A stretch of DNA of 64,000 nt from contig OX639973.1 of assembly GCA_951828385.1 (NCBI GenBank), positions 1,178,001 through 1,242,000 on the forward strand, in the 5' to 3' direction. Positions 18,405 through 27,835 of this stretch are shown here, one piece after another. Position numbers and translations under genes: made by a program. The DNA comes from an uncultured Poribacteria bacterium (GTDB lineage Bacteria > Poribacteria > WGA-4E > WGA-3G). The notes under the pieces were generated by a model that saw only the letters and a program-made list of their open reading frames with translations, ran no database searches and was not told the origin of the DNA. Position 1 is the first letter of the stretch. Each line of letters opens with the position of its first letter.

Positions 18405-18557
18405 TTGAGACTGTGAATCAGTAGTCAGCTTGAGAGTTTGTCGTTTTTACGTTGATGGTTTTCGAGAGAAAACCATCCGCCAAAAAGCAGGAGAAAAACA
18501 GTGAGAGAATTTGGAACGCAAGGTCCGGTCAATTCCAAAGATCACACGGAGGTTACC

Positions 18558-19394
18558 ATGAATGCCATAAACAACTGGCTCCCCGCAGAGCCTGATCTTG
18601 AAACGGTCTGTAAAACGTACAGCGACCCGATTTATGCCCTCTCCCAAGCCGAAGTGCCCGCTATCATGCTCCGAAATGCCTATTCGCCCTCTCAATGCCA
18701 CGGACTCATCCATCGGTTCACAAATATGGGATTGATGCGTGATGAAGCGGACACCAATTCCGCTGATAAACGCACCCGAATCGACATCGGTACCAGCCTC
18801 GGTAACCGTGGCGGCGATAAGACAAAATTTTTAGCACACGCGCAAACAACAGAACATCTTTTTAACTTTCTATTCAACGGATTTGATGATCCTGTTGACC
18901 TCATCTATGATTCGCTCACTGCGCTTTCCCCTGGAAAAGAGGTTAAGGTTGCCCGTGAATCGGACGGTTCACGCTACGGGCCTGCTATTTTCCGCGTCCA
19001 CTACGAAACCCATAGCTACAAGCCACACATCGATCATGTCAAATATCGTGAGCAACGCACCGATTATGAAGTTTATCGCTTTGAGCATCAGTTTGCAGGC
19101 GTGTTATGTGTCCAAAATGCAGACGAAAACGGAACAGGAACGCAAGCTATCCTGCATCGGTGTCTCTGGTCGGAGGAAATTCAACCCCATATCGCCGAGG
19201 AAACTTTTGACAAGTATGCCGCTGCAAATGGCGTGGAAAACTATCAAGTCGATCTGAATCAAGGGGATCTCTATTTCTTCAACACGCGGTGTATCCATGA
19301 AGTCCCGCCCGTTCAAGGTACACGCGCCCGAATCGTTTTGGCGGTTTTTATCGGATATTCCCCAGACGATAATGAGATATATGTCTGGTCATGA
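18558..19394 (+). CDS. 2OG-Fe(II) oxygenase family protein
   Basis: 278 residues from the ATG at 18558, chosen because GGAGG lies six bases upstream; a GTG at 18501 is possible but has no good site. The C-terminal half shows a prolyl-hydroxylase-like metal site: YKPHIDHVKY (His about 156, Asp about 158) and CIHEVPPVQGTRARIVL (His about 247, Arg about 257 for 2-oxoglutarate). The N-terminal part includes AEVPAIMLRNAYSPSQC. The substrate is unknown. Pairing with the PhyH-type gene suggests a shared hydroxylation or tailoring job, but nothing else in the context defines it. Confidence 0.75.
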   Translation: MNAINNWLPAEPDLETVCKTYSDPIYALSQAEVPAIMLRNAYSPSQCHGLIHRFTNMGLMRDEADTNSADKRTRIDIGTSLGNRGGDKTKFLAHAQTTEHLFNFLFNGFDDPVDLIYDSLTALSPGKEVKVARESDGSRYGPAIFRVHYETHSYKPHIDHVKYREQRTDYEVYRFEHQFAGVLCVQNADENGTGTQAILHRCLWSEEIQPHIAEETFDKYAAANGVENYQVDLNQGDLYFFNTRCIHEVPPVQGTRARIVLAVFIGYSPDDNEIYVWS

Positions 19395-19500
19395 ATCAAC
19401 TCGATGCCACCCAATTTTTTCGCGATATACTTAGAAAAGTTGCCTGAACTTCCTAAGCGACCTACCACAGAAACCAGCCAAAGGAGAAATCTGATTCATA

Positions 19501-22389
19501 ATGAAAAAAATAATAATATCTTCTATCTTCTTGACACTCTTCATCCTTTTAAATGCCTATCTACCAAATAGCTTCGCCCAAGATCCATCCCTATTCAGTC
19601 TACCTGAAGGTGCCAAAGCACGACTCGGTAAAGGATGGATAAATGAGCTACAGTATTCATCAGATGGCACACGCTTAGCGGTCGCAACCTCTATCGGTGT
19701 TTGGCTCTATGACACACAGACTTATCAGGAAGTCGTCCTGCTCACAGAACACACACGCGGTGTTAATAGCGTCGCGTTTAGTCCCGATAGCGGAACGCTT
19801 GCCAGTGGCGGTAGGGACGGCAACATTGATCTATGGAATACTACCACAGGCGAACATCAGCAAACGCTGCGCGGACATACCGATGCCGTTTACAACATCG
19901 CCTTCAATGCCAGCGGAGATACATTCGCAAGTGCCAGTGCTGACACCACTATTATTCTATGGAACGTCGCATCCGGCGAACAACAACAAACGCTGCGCGG
20001 ACATACCGATGCCGTTTACGACCTCGCCTTCAATGCCAGCGGAGATACACTCGCAAGTGCCAGTGCTGACACCACTATTATTCTATGGAACGTCGCATCC
20101 GGTGAGGAACAGCGGACATTACAAGGCCATACGGATGCTGTCTATACTGTCGCTTTCAACCCAAATGGAGGAAACCTTGTGAGTGGCGGTAGAGATGGCA
20201 CTATCCGCTTGTGGCATACGACCTTCGGTGTGTCCCAGCGGACGCTACCTGGGCACACGGGTGCTATCTTAAGTATTGCGTTCGGGGCAAATGGTGATAC
20301 CATCGCGAGTGGGAGTGGCGATGGCACGATCCGCGTGTGGAATGCTGCATCCGGTCAGCACAATCTGACGCTTGAAGGACATACGAGGGCGGTTCTGAGC
20401 GTTGCATACAGTTCCAGTGGTGGAACGCTTGCGAGTGCCAGTGCGGATGGCACCATTCGCTTGTGGGACGCGGTCTTCGGCGGACACAGGCAGACACTCA
20501 CAGGGTATACGGATTATATTAGTAGCGTCGCATTTAGTACGACTGCTGGAACGCTTGCAAGCGGTAGCGCGGACGGGACAGTGCATCTGTGGAACACAAA
20601 CTCTGGCGTATCCACGTACACTTTGACCGAGCATACTGCTTGGGTCCGGAGCATCGCATTCAGTCCTGACGGTCAAACGTTGGCAAGTGGTAGTGATGAC
20701 GGCACCATCCGTTTATGGAATGTCGCATCCGGCGAACATCAGCAAACACTCACAGGACATGCAGATGCTGTCAGAAGCGTTACGTTCAGCCCGGATGGTA
20801 GCGTACTCGCCAGTGCAAGTTTAGATGGCACCATCCACCTATGGAACGCTGCCACAGGTGAACACCAGCAGGCGTTGATAGGGCATACAGAGGGGGTACT
20901 GACCCTTGCGTTCAACCCAGATGGTGACACACTCGCAAGCGGCAGTACGGACGGGACTATCTATCTATGGGATGTTACATCCGCTCAACATGAGCAGACG
21001 CTGATTGGACATACGGATTATGTCAGAAGCGTTGTGTTCAGCCCGAATGGGGGGACACTCGCGAGTGGGAGTGATGACGGCACCATCCGTCTATGGGATA
21101 CCGCTTTCGGCGAGCAGAAGCGGACGTTAACTGGACACACAAATTACGTCCTTAGCATCGCATACAGTTCAGATGGCAACACGCTCGTAAGCGCAAGCTT
21201 CGATGGCACGATCCGTCTGTGGGATACTATCTCTGGTGCGCGCGTGCAAACCCTGAGAGGGCATACAAACGGTGTCCTTGGTGTCACACTCAGTCCTGAT
21301 GGAGAGACGCTCGCCAGTGCAAGTTTAGATGGCACAGTGCTCCTATGGAATTTCAGTCCACCAACTAATATGTACGCGACTGTGAGCTTTTCGCCATCTC
21401 CAGTACAATCACCTGCGATCGGGGAACAACTCACATTTTCTCTTAGTATTGCAGACGGAAGCACCGTGGCGGGTTATCAGGCAACCGTACGGTTTGACCC
21501 CTCTGCGCTCCGTTTTCTTGAAAGCACAAATGGAGACTACCTACCGTCGGACGCGTACGTGATCCCTGCGCTCATTGCAGAGAACAGCGTAACGCTTGCC
21601 GCAACGTCTCTCGGCGGAGAAGCCAGCGGTTCTGGAACGCTCACTAATCTTACATTCGAGGTTGTCACTCCGAAAGCGTCTACGCTGACGTTATCCGACG
21701 TACGCCTCACTAACAGTGTTGGTAGGATTTCATACGCGCGCGTTAAAAGTGGCCAAGTCACAGCACCGATGCTGCTAACAGGAGATCTGAATGGCGATGG
21801 TGTCGTGAATGTCCAAGATTTAGCACTTGTCGCCGCAAACTTTTCACAGACAGGTGAAAATTTAGCGGATGTCAACGGAGATGAAATCGTTGATATTGTC
21901 GATCTCACGCTGGTAGCCGGCGCACTAATGGATGCCGCAGGCGCGCCAGCCGCGTGGAGACGAGATGCCGAAATTGCTTTCACAAGAACAGATGTACAAC
22001 AGTGGCTACGGGAAGCAGAACAAATCACACTCACAGATCCCACTTTTCAACGCGGTATCTATATGCTGCAACAACTCCTTGCAGCATTGACACCGAACGA
22101 GACAGCACTTCTGCCAAACTATCCGAACCCCTTTAATCCAGAAACATGGATACCCTATCAACTATCAGTCCCTGCGGATGTGACACTCACGATTTATGCA
22201 GCAGATGGAAAAGTAGTGCGAACTTTAGGGCTCGGACATCAACCCGTGGGTACTTATCAGGATCGGAGCCGCGCAGCGTATTGGGACGGCAATAACGAAC
22301 TCGGTGAACCCGTGGCGAGCGGTGTATATTTCTATACGTTAACTGCTGGAAATTTCACGGCAACCCGGAAGATGGTGATTACGAAATAG
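19501..22389 (+). CDS. secreted twin WD40 propeller with cohesin, dockerin and C-terminal sorting domain
   Basis: 962 residues. Signal peptide 1-26 (NSFAQ|D). LPEGAKARLGKG opens the first blade. I count 14 WD40 blades to about residue 615, enough for two seven-bladed propellers. Residues about 620-756 look like a cohesin (VSFSPSPVQSPAIGEQLTFS, then YQATVRFDPSALRFLES). About 760-812 is a type I dockerin with two calcium loops (GDLNGDGVVNVQDL and DVNGDEIVDIVDL). About 869-962 is a FlgD/T9SS-like domain (LLPNYPNPFNPETWIPYQLS ... YFYTLTAGNFTATRKMVITK). Having both cohesin and dockerin in one chain would allow self-assembly. AAAGGAG precedes the ATG. Confidence 0.85.
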   Translation: MKKIIISSIFLTLFILLNAYLPNSFAQDPSLFSLPEGAKARLGKGWINELQYSSDGTRLAVATSIGVWLYDTQTYQEVVLLTEHTRGVNSVAFSPDSGTLASGGRDGNIDLWNTTTGEHQQTLRGHTDAVYNIAFNASGDTFASASADTTIILWNVASGEQQQTLRGHTDAVYDLAFNASGDTLASASADTTIILWNVASGEEQRTLQGHTDAVYTVAFNPNGGNLVSGGRDGTIRLWHTTFGVSQRTLPGHTGAILSIAFGANGDTIASGSGDGTIRVWNAASGQHNLTLEGHTRAVLSVAYSSSGGTLASASADGTIRLWDAVFGGHRQTLTGYTDYISSVAFSTTAGTLASGSADGTVHLWNTNSGVSTYTLTEHTAWVRSIAFSPDGQTLASGSDDGTIRLWNVASGEHQQTLTGHADAVRSVTFSPDGSVLASASLDGTIHLWNAATGEHQQALIGHTEGVLTLAFNPDGDTLASGSTDGTIYLWDVTSAQHEQTLIGHTDYVRSVVFSPNGGTLASGSDDGTIRLWDTAFGEQKRTLTGHTNYVLSIAYSSDGNTLVSASFDGTIRLWDTISGARVQTLRGHTNGVLGVTLSPDGETLASASLDGTVLLWNFSPPTNMYATVSFSPSPVQSPAIGEQLTFSLSIADGSTVAGYQATVRFDPSALRFLESTNGDYLPSDAYVIPALIAENSVTLAATSLGGEASGSGTLTNLTFEVVTPKASTLTLSDVRLTNSVGRISYARVKSGQVTAPMLLTGDLNGDGVVNVQDLALVAANFSQTGENLADVNGDEIVDIVDLTLVAGALMDAAGAPAAWRRDAEIAFTRTDVQQWLREAEQITLTDPTFQRGIYMLQQLLAALTPNETALLPNYPNPFNPETWIPYQLSVPADVTLTIYAADGKVVRTLGLGHQPVGTYQDRSRAAYWDGNNELGEPVASGVYFYTLTAGNFTATRKMVITK
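19861..20112 (+). repeat. 126-bp tandem repeat inside the WD40 gene
   Basis: Two units of 126 bp (19861-19986 and 19987-20112), each one WD40 blade of 42 residues, differ at only a few bases (for example TACAACATCG against TACGACCTCG). All other blades in the gene are far more diverged. This points to a recent blade duplication. Confidence 0.8.
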
Positions 22390-22691
22390 TATCAAATGAC
22401 CTTATCTATCTGTTTTTCATCTTCCTTTTTTGCCCTAACTTGTGCTTTATGTCCACACAATGAACAATATCGGGCATATTATGCACATTTTGGGGCATTT
22501 CTTACCACACATACCCCCATCAACATTCCATAGCTGCCCTATAATACAAGACGAACACTCCCTCTATTCACCTATAGATACGGTTCCTCGCCTCTATTTG
22601 CGAATAAGCCCGGTTTTCTACCGAGTTGGCATCATATTTGCTATGTTCCTAATATGATATGCCAAGATACACCGAATTGGGGGATGAACCG
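22390..22691. other. intergenic spacer
   Basis: About 300 AT-rich bases between two WD40 genes. The first 15 bases continue the similarity shared with the end of the gene at 25337 (GTATCAAATGACC). I see no convincing promoter, hairpin or small gene in the rest. The open frame back to 22659 is not supported by a ribosome site. Confidence 0.4.
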
Positions 22692-25214
22692 ATGAAAATG
22701 CTGCGTATTTCAATTCCAATACTATTGATAGTTTCAAGCTACTCTCTATCACACGTTTTTGCTCAGGATTATACACAATTTCGTTTACCCGAAGGTACCA
22801 AAGCACGATTGGGCAAGGGAGGAATAGGTGAGATCGCGTATTCTCCTGACGGCAACCGTTTGGCAATCGCCAATAACATCGGAATTTGGATCTACGATGC
22901 ACACAGTCTCGTGGAACTGGATCTGCTCACTGGACATACGGATACCACCACAAGCATTGCGTTCAGCCCAGATGGAAACACCCTCGTCAGTAGCAGTTAT
23001 GATGAGACGGTACGACTGTGGGATGTTAACACGGGTACTCTTAAATCCACACTCACTGGACATACAAAATCTATTAACAGCATCGCCTTCAGTCCGGACG
23101 GCACTATCCTCGCTGGCGGCGGTTCGGATGAGACAGTGCATCTCTGGGATCCGGTGAGCGGTGCACACAAAGCAACGCTCGTTGGACATACGCGCACCAT
23201 CAGCACAATAGCCTTTAGTCCGGACAGCAAAACCCTCGCGAGTGGGGCTTGGGACAATACGGTGCGATTGTGGGATATTGCGACTGAAAAAGAGAAAACT
23301 GTCCTCACCGATCATACCTACTTCGGTGAACATACCTCTGGTATCTCTAATGTAGCATTCAGTTCCGATGGACAATTGCTCGTAAGCGCAGCTTTCAATG
23401 AAGAAGGCGTGTACGTCTGGGATACTGTCACGGGCAAACACGAAAGAACGGTTGATACGGGTAAGATTTCAATCCTTGCCTTTCACCCGGATAGAAAAAC
23501 GCTTGCAACCGGTGCGCGATACGAATTGAATTTATGGGATGTTGTTAGCGGTGAACATAAAGCAGCACTCACCAAACATACATCGTTTGTTAATTCCCTT
23601 GCTTTCAGTCCGGATGGCAGCACCCTCGTCAGCGGCGGTGGTTCGCAGCTGCTGCTCTGGGACACCGAGACCGGCGTACAAAAAGGCGAAATCGGCGGGT
23701 ATCTGTCAAATGGATGGTGTATCGCGTTCTCACCTGATGGTAGCACCCTCGCGAGTACGGGTGGATACCACATTGTGCATCTATGGGATGTCAGCAATAG
23801 GCAGTATAAAGCAGCACTCATTGCGGAGAGAATTGATGATTGGATCGGTAGCATTGCCTTCAGTCCCGATGGCAAGACCCTTGCCGGAGAAGGGGGTTGG
23901 CGGATATACCTATGGGATACTGAAAGGGCATATCTCAAAACAACTATGAAAGGGTATACTGGGAGCGGTGTCTCTGGCGGCGGAATTAGGGCACTTGCCT
24001 TTAGTCCAGATGGACGCTTCCTTGCAAGTGGAAGTGGACATACAGACATGAAGATACAGATCTGGTATGGTGGACGCACTCACAAAGCAACACTTACGGG
24101 ACACACTGAAGGGATTACTTCTATCGCTTTTCATCCGAATAGCCGCACCCTCGCAAGTGGAAGTTCGGATCAAACAGTCCGCTTATGGGATATTATCAAT
24201 GAGACAGATAAAATGACACTTACTGGGCATACGGACGGGGTCAATAGCGTCGCGTTCAGTCCGGACGGAAAAACGCTCGCAAGTGGGAGCCGTGACACGA
24301 CCATCCGTCTCTGGGATGCTGTCACAGGCGCGTACAAAACCACACTCACTGGACACATAGATAGTGTTGAGAGTGTCGCATTCAGTCCCGATAGCCAAAC
24401 GCTCGCAAGTGGTGGTGGCCGGCATGACAAAACAGTGCAGTTGTGGGACGTTAATACTGGTATGCAACAAATGACATTCACCGGACACACGGGAAGAGTC
24501 TCAAGCCTCGCGTTCAGTCCGGATGGACGCACCCTTGCAAGCGGAAGTTCGGATCAAACAATCCTATTGTGGGATGTCACACCGTTAGTAGAAAGGCCCC
24601 AGATTGCGGAGGACGTCAACCGCGATGGGACGGTGGATACGCAAGATTTGAAGTTTATCGCCGCGCACTTCGGGCTGCTCGGAGAAAACGACGCAGATGT
24701 CAACGCGGACGGCGTTGTCAACATCATTGATCTCGTTCTGGTCGCCGGTGAACTTGGTGTGGGCGCCGATGCCCCTGCTGCACACCTGCGAATTACAGAG
24801 CCGCTCACTGCAGCAGAAGTCCAACTTTGGCTAACAGCCGCGCAACGCATTGACAACACAACCTTTGTCTTTCAGAAAGGTATTACGAACCTTGAACGTC
24901 TTTTGGCGGCACTGTCTCCAAAGGAGACAATACTTCTGCCGAATTATCCGAACCCATTTAATCCTGAGACATGGATACCCTATCAGTTGGCTGAACCAGC
25001 AGATGTGACCCTCCACATCTATGCCGCCAGTGGAGCATTGATTCGGACATTCACCTTGGGGTTCCAATCTGAGGGTATCTATCAAAGTCCAAGTCGCGCC
25101 GTGCATTGGGATGGGAAAAATGAGCTTGGTGAACAGGTCGCCAGTGGTATCTACTTCTACACCCTCTCCGCTGGACACGCCACAATGACCCGTAGAATGG
25201 TAATACGGAAATGA
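22692..25214 (+). CDS. secreted twin WD40 propeller with dockerin and sorting domain
   Basis: 840 residues from the ATG at 22692 (GGGGG eight bases upstream). It starts MKMLRISIPILLIVSSYSLS and is cleaved near VFAQ|DYTQF. The opening signature is LPEGTKARLGKGGIG. Again 14 WD40 blades can be counted. Residues about 638-690 are a dockerin (DVNRDGTVDTQDLKFIAAHF and DVNADGVVNIIDLVLVAGEL). The last 95 residues are the FlgD/T9SS-like domain. No cohesin is present, so it could dock onto a cohesin-bearing partner such as the neighbour at 19501. The ligand of the propellers is unknown. Confidence 0.85.
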   Translation: MKMLRISIPILLIVSSYSLSHVFAQDYTQFRLPEGTKARLGKGGIGEIAYSPDGNRLAIANNIGIWIYDAHSLVELDLLTGHTDTTTSIAFSPDGNTLVSSSYDETVRLWDVNTGTLKSTLTGHTKSINSIAFSPDGTILAGGGSDETVHLWDPVSGAHKATLVGHTRTISTIAFSPDSKTLASGAWDNTVRLWDIATEKEKTVLTDHTYFGEHTSGISNVAFSSDGQLLVSAAFNEEGVYVWDTVTGKHERTVDTGKISILAFHPDRKTLATGARYELNLWDVVSGEHKAALTKHTSFVNSLAFSPDGSTLVSGGGSQLLLWDTETGVQKGEIGGYLSNGWCIAFSPDGSTLASTGGYHIVHLWDVSNRQYKAALIAERIDDWIGSIAFSPDGKTLAGEGGWRIYLWDTERAYLKTTMKGYTGSGVSGGGIRALAFSPDGRFLASGSGHTDMKIQIWYGGRTHKATLTGHTEGITSIAFHPNSRTLASGSSDQTVRLWDIINETDKMTLTGHTDGVNSVAFSPDGKTLASGSRDTTIRLWDAVTGAYKTTLTGHIDSVESVAFSPDSQTLASGGGRHDKTVQLWDVNTGMQQMTFTGHTGRVSSLAFSPDGRTLASGSSDQTILLWDVTPLVERPQIAEDVNRDGTVDTQDLKFIAAHFGLLGENDADVNADGVVNIIDLVLVAGELGVGADAPAAHLRITEPLTAAEVQLWLTAAQRIDNTTFVFQKGITNLERLLAALSPKETILLPNYPNPFNPETWIPYQLAEPADVTLHIYAASGALIRTFTLGFQSEGIYQSPSRAVHWDGKNELGEQVASGIYFYTLSAGHATMTRRMVIRK

Positions 25215-25336
25215 GTTATCAAGAAGCCGTCCGCAATCAGTCGTCAGGAACAAAAGGAATTTGGTGTGCTAAACCCCAGATTAACTGAAAGCCGATGGTT
25301 GAGAGCTGATAGCCAATTGAACAGGAGACAGCCCCC

Positions 25337-27607
25337 ATGAAAACCAGACAATTTTCGATCCTAACGCTACTGATGGTTTCAGCCCTATTTTTACAAAATA
25401 TCGCCGCCCAAGACTATACACAATGGCATCTACCTGAAGGGGCGAAAGCACGTATCGGGAAAGGCTTTATATCTGACAACATCGCCTTTTCTCCTGATAG
25501 TAATCTACTCGCTGTTCCAACCTCAATCGGCATCTGGATTTACGATGCTTACACAAGAGAAGCAGTGCGCCTGATCACGGGACCTACGGACACTGTCGAG
25601 TGTATCGCTTTTAGCCCAGATGGCAGTCTCCTCGCCAGCAGTAGCGATGGCGATACCGTCCATCTGTGGGATATTCACGCCAGTACACATAAAACTGTCT
25701 TCACTGGACGTATTTCGTCGGTTCGCAGCATCGCGTTCAGTCCAGACGGTCGGACCCTCGCGGGCGGTTCGCGCTCCACCAGGGACCAAGCGGCGTATTT
25801 GTGGGATGTCAATACCGGTAATCTCCGAGCAACCCTCTCGGCGCATACAAGTGGTGTTGATTCTATTGCCTTCAGCCCTGACGGTAAAACAATCGCAACT
25901 TTAAGTGACGCGATCGTGTATCTGTGGGATACTTCAAATAACGATCTCAAAAACACATTCACAAGGGATATAAATAACGATCACATAGACAATGTCAATG
26001 TGATTACCTTCAGTCCAAATGGTGAGACCCTCGCAACTGCCAATTGGGACGATACAGTGTCTCTATGGGATGTTGCCACCGCTGAACTCAGCGCGACACT
26101 CACAGGACATACTAACAGTGTTTATAGTGTCGCCTTTAGCCCAGATGGGAAAACACTCGCAAGCGGCAGCAGTGATGGCACGGTGTGTCTCTGGAACGCT
26201 GCGAGTGGCACGTATAAAACTACGCTCATCGGACACGGACTCGAAGTCAGAAGCGTTGCGTTCAGTCCGGACGGAAAACTAATCGCAAGTAGCAGTCTGG
26301 ATGGCACGGTGTGTCTCTGGGATGCTGTCAATCACGACCGGACAGCAACATTTACCGGACATATAACGGAATTTACAAGTATTGCCTTCAGCCCGGATGG
26401 GCAAACCCTCGCTCATGCTGGTGGTTGGGACAAAAAAGTTTACCTCTGGGATGTTGAAACGGTTCATCAAAAACGCGTTCTCATTGGGCATACCTACGAA
26501 GTTACCTCAGTCGCATTCAGTCCGGATGGAAGAACAGTCGCAAGTGGTGGTGGTGTTGACGACCCGAAGATACGCCTCTGGGATCCAAACAGTGGTGAAC
26601 TGAAAATGATACTCGTCGGGCATCAGTGGGGCGGTATCAATGATATTGCATTTAGCCATGATAGCCGTTTAATCGCGAGCGCCGGTCGCGACGAAAAGGT
26701 GTGCCTATGGAAGACCGAAACCGGCTACCATCAAGCGACATTCGTCAAGCATATAACCGGTGTTTCAAGCATCGCCTTCAGTCCCAATGGTCAAATACTT
26801 GCCAGTGCTGGTGGCCAAGCAGACGCAACCGTACGACTCTGGGATATTTTCAATAGAGAAGAAATAGCAACCCTCCGTGGACGTTCAAACTGCATTGCTT
26901 TCAGTCCAGACGGACAGACGCTTGCCAGCGGATGGATCAACATATCGCTACGGGATATTAGCAGTGGTGAACTCAAATCTGAACTCAGTGGACATACCGA
27001 TAGGCTTCGGAGCATTGCCTTTAGCCCGGACGGGCGGATTTTAGCAAGTGGTAGCTCGGACACGACCGTCCGACTCTGGGACGTTGAAACTGCCACCCAT
27101 ATAACCACCCTCACTGGACATACCAAGCGAATCACGCGTATTGCATTCAGCCCGGATGGAAAAACGCTTGCGACAGCGAGTGATGATGCAACGGTACTAT
27201 TGTGGGATATTCCGCTGATAATAGAAAACGGAATCAAATCATTACAGATTGTAGAGAATGTAAATCCTAATGGTAGAGTGGATCCTGCACATGCTTTGGC
27301 AGTCCAAATACCGCAAGAAACAGCACTTCTGCCAAACTACCCAAATCCCTTTAATCCAGAAACATGGATACCGTATCAACTATCAGTCCCTGCGGATGTG
27401 ACACTCACGATTTATGCAGCAGATGGAAAAGTAGTGCGAACTTTGGGGCTCGGACATCAACCCGTGGGTACTTATCAGGAGCGGAGTCGCGCAGCGTATT
27501 GGGACGGCAATAACGAACTCGGTGAAACCGTCGCAAGTGGCGTATATTTCTATACACTCACGGCAGGCGATTTTATTGCAACACGTAAGATGTTGATTAT
27601 GAAATAG
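25337..27607 (+). CDS. secreted twin WD40 propeller with sorting domain
   Basis: 756 residues, AGGAG ribosome site. Signal peptide 1-24 (LFLQNIAAQ|D), then LPEGAKARIGKG. There are 14 WD40 blades (first SDNIAFSPDSNLLAV, last RITRIAFSPDGKTLATASDD). No cohesin or dockerin: a linker of about 35 residues (VNPNGRVDPAHALAV, perhaps a dockerin relic) leads to the FlgD/T9SS-like domain. The DNA of that last domain is nearly identical to that of the gene at 19501, unlike the rest of the gene, which suggests gene conversion. Confidence 0.85.
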   Translation: MKTRQFSILTLLMVSALFLQNIAAQDYTQWHLPEGAKARIGKGFISDNIAFSPDSNLLAVPTSIGIWIYDAYTREAVRLITGPTDTVECIAFSPDGSLLASSSDGDTVHLWDIHASTHKTVFTGRISSVRSIAFSPDGRTLAGGSRSTRDQAAYLWDVNTGNLRATLSAHTSGVDSIAFSPDGKTIATLSDAIVYLWDTSNNDLKNTFTRDINNDHIDNVNVITFSPNGETLATANWDDTVSLWDVATAELSATLTGHTNSVYSVAFSPDGKTLASGSSDGTVCLWNAASGTYKTTLIGHGLEVRSVAFSPDGKLIASSSLDGTVCLWDAVNHDRTATFTGHITEFTSIAFSPDGQTLAHAGGWDKKVYLWDVETVHQKRVLIGHTYEVTSVAFSPDGRTVASGGGVDDPKIRLWDPNSGELKMILVGHQWGGINDIAFSHDSRLIASAGRDEKVCLWKTETGYHQATFVKHITGVSSIAFSPNGQILASAGGQADATVRLWDIFNREEIATLRGRSNCIAFSPDGQTLASGWINISLRDISSGELKSELSGHTDRLRSIAFSPDGRILASGSSDTTVRLWDVETATHITTLTGHTKRITRIAFSPDGKTLATASDDATVLLWDIPLIIENGIKSLQIVENVNPNGRVDPAHALAVQIPQETALLPNYPNPFNPETWIPYQLSVPADVTLTIYAADGKVVRTLGLGHQPVGTYQERSRAAYWDGNNELGETVASGVYFYTLTAGDFIATRKMLIMK

Positions 27608-27619
27608 TATCAAATGACC
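27607..27619. repeat. 13-bp inverted repeat, left copy
   Basis: GTATCAAATGACC here (it begins with the last base of the WD40 stop codon) matches GGTCATTTGATAC at 29602-29614 in inverse orientation. The pair encloses the two DUF1670-like genes (2,008 bases). The same 13-mer also follows the stop of the WD40 gene at 19501. Confidence 0.4.
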
Positions 27620-27835
27620 ATAGGATAGCTGGAAGGTTGATGTTTATTGACTTCCCAGCGATGGTTTCTCAGTGGGTTGCGTTGGATTCGCTGGCATCTT
27701 CATTGAAAAATGATGTGCTGAGCGATCCACACGTCTAAAGTATAGCAAAACCGGGAAACGACTGTCAAGCGTATTTTTACAGAAGCGGCTCCGGTTTTGC
27801 CAAGTCAAATGGGTTAGGAACAGGAGGTTAGGGTA

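Noticed and set aside
21537-22043. Antisense frame of 168 residues in the cohesin-dockerin region
   Set aside because: Low-complexity Ser/Thr-rich product, a shadow of the codon usage of the real gene.
27628-27659. GCTGG/CCAGC hairpin after the WD40 gene as a terminator
   Set aside because: The stem is interrupted, the loop is long and no T-run follows; too weak to list.
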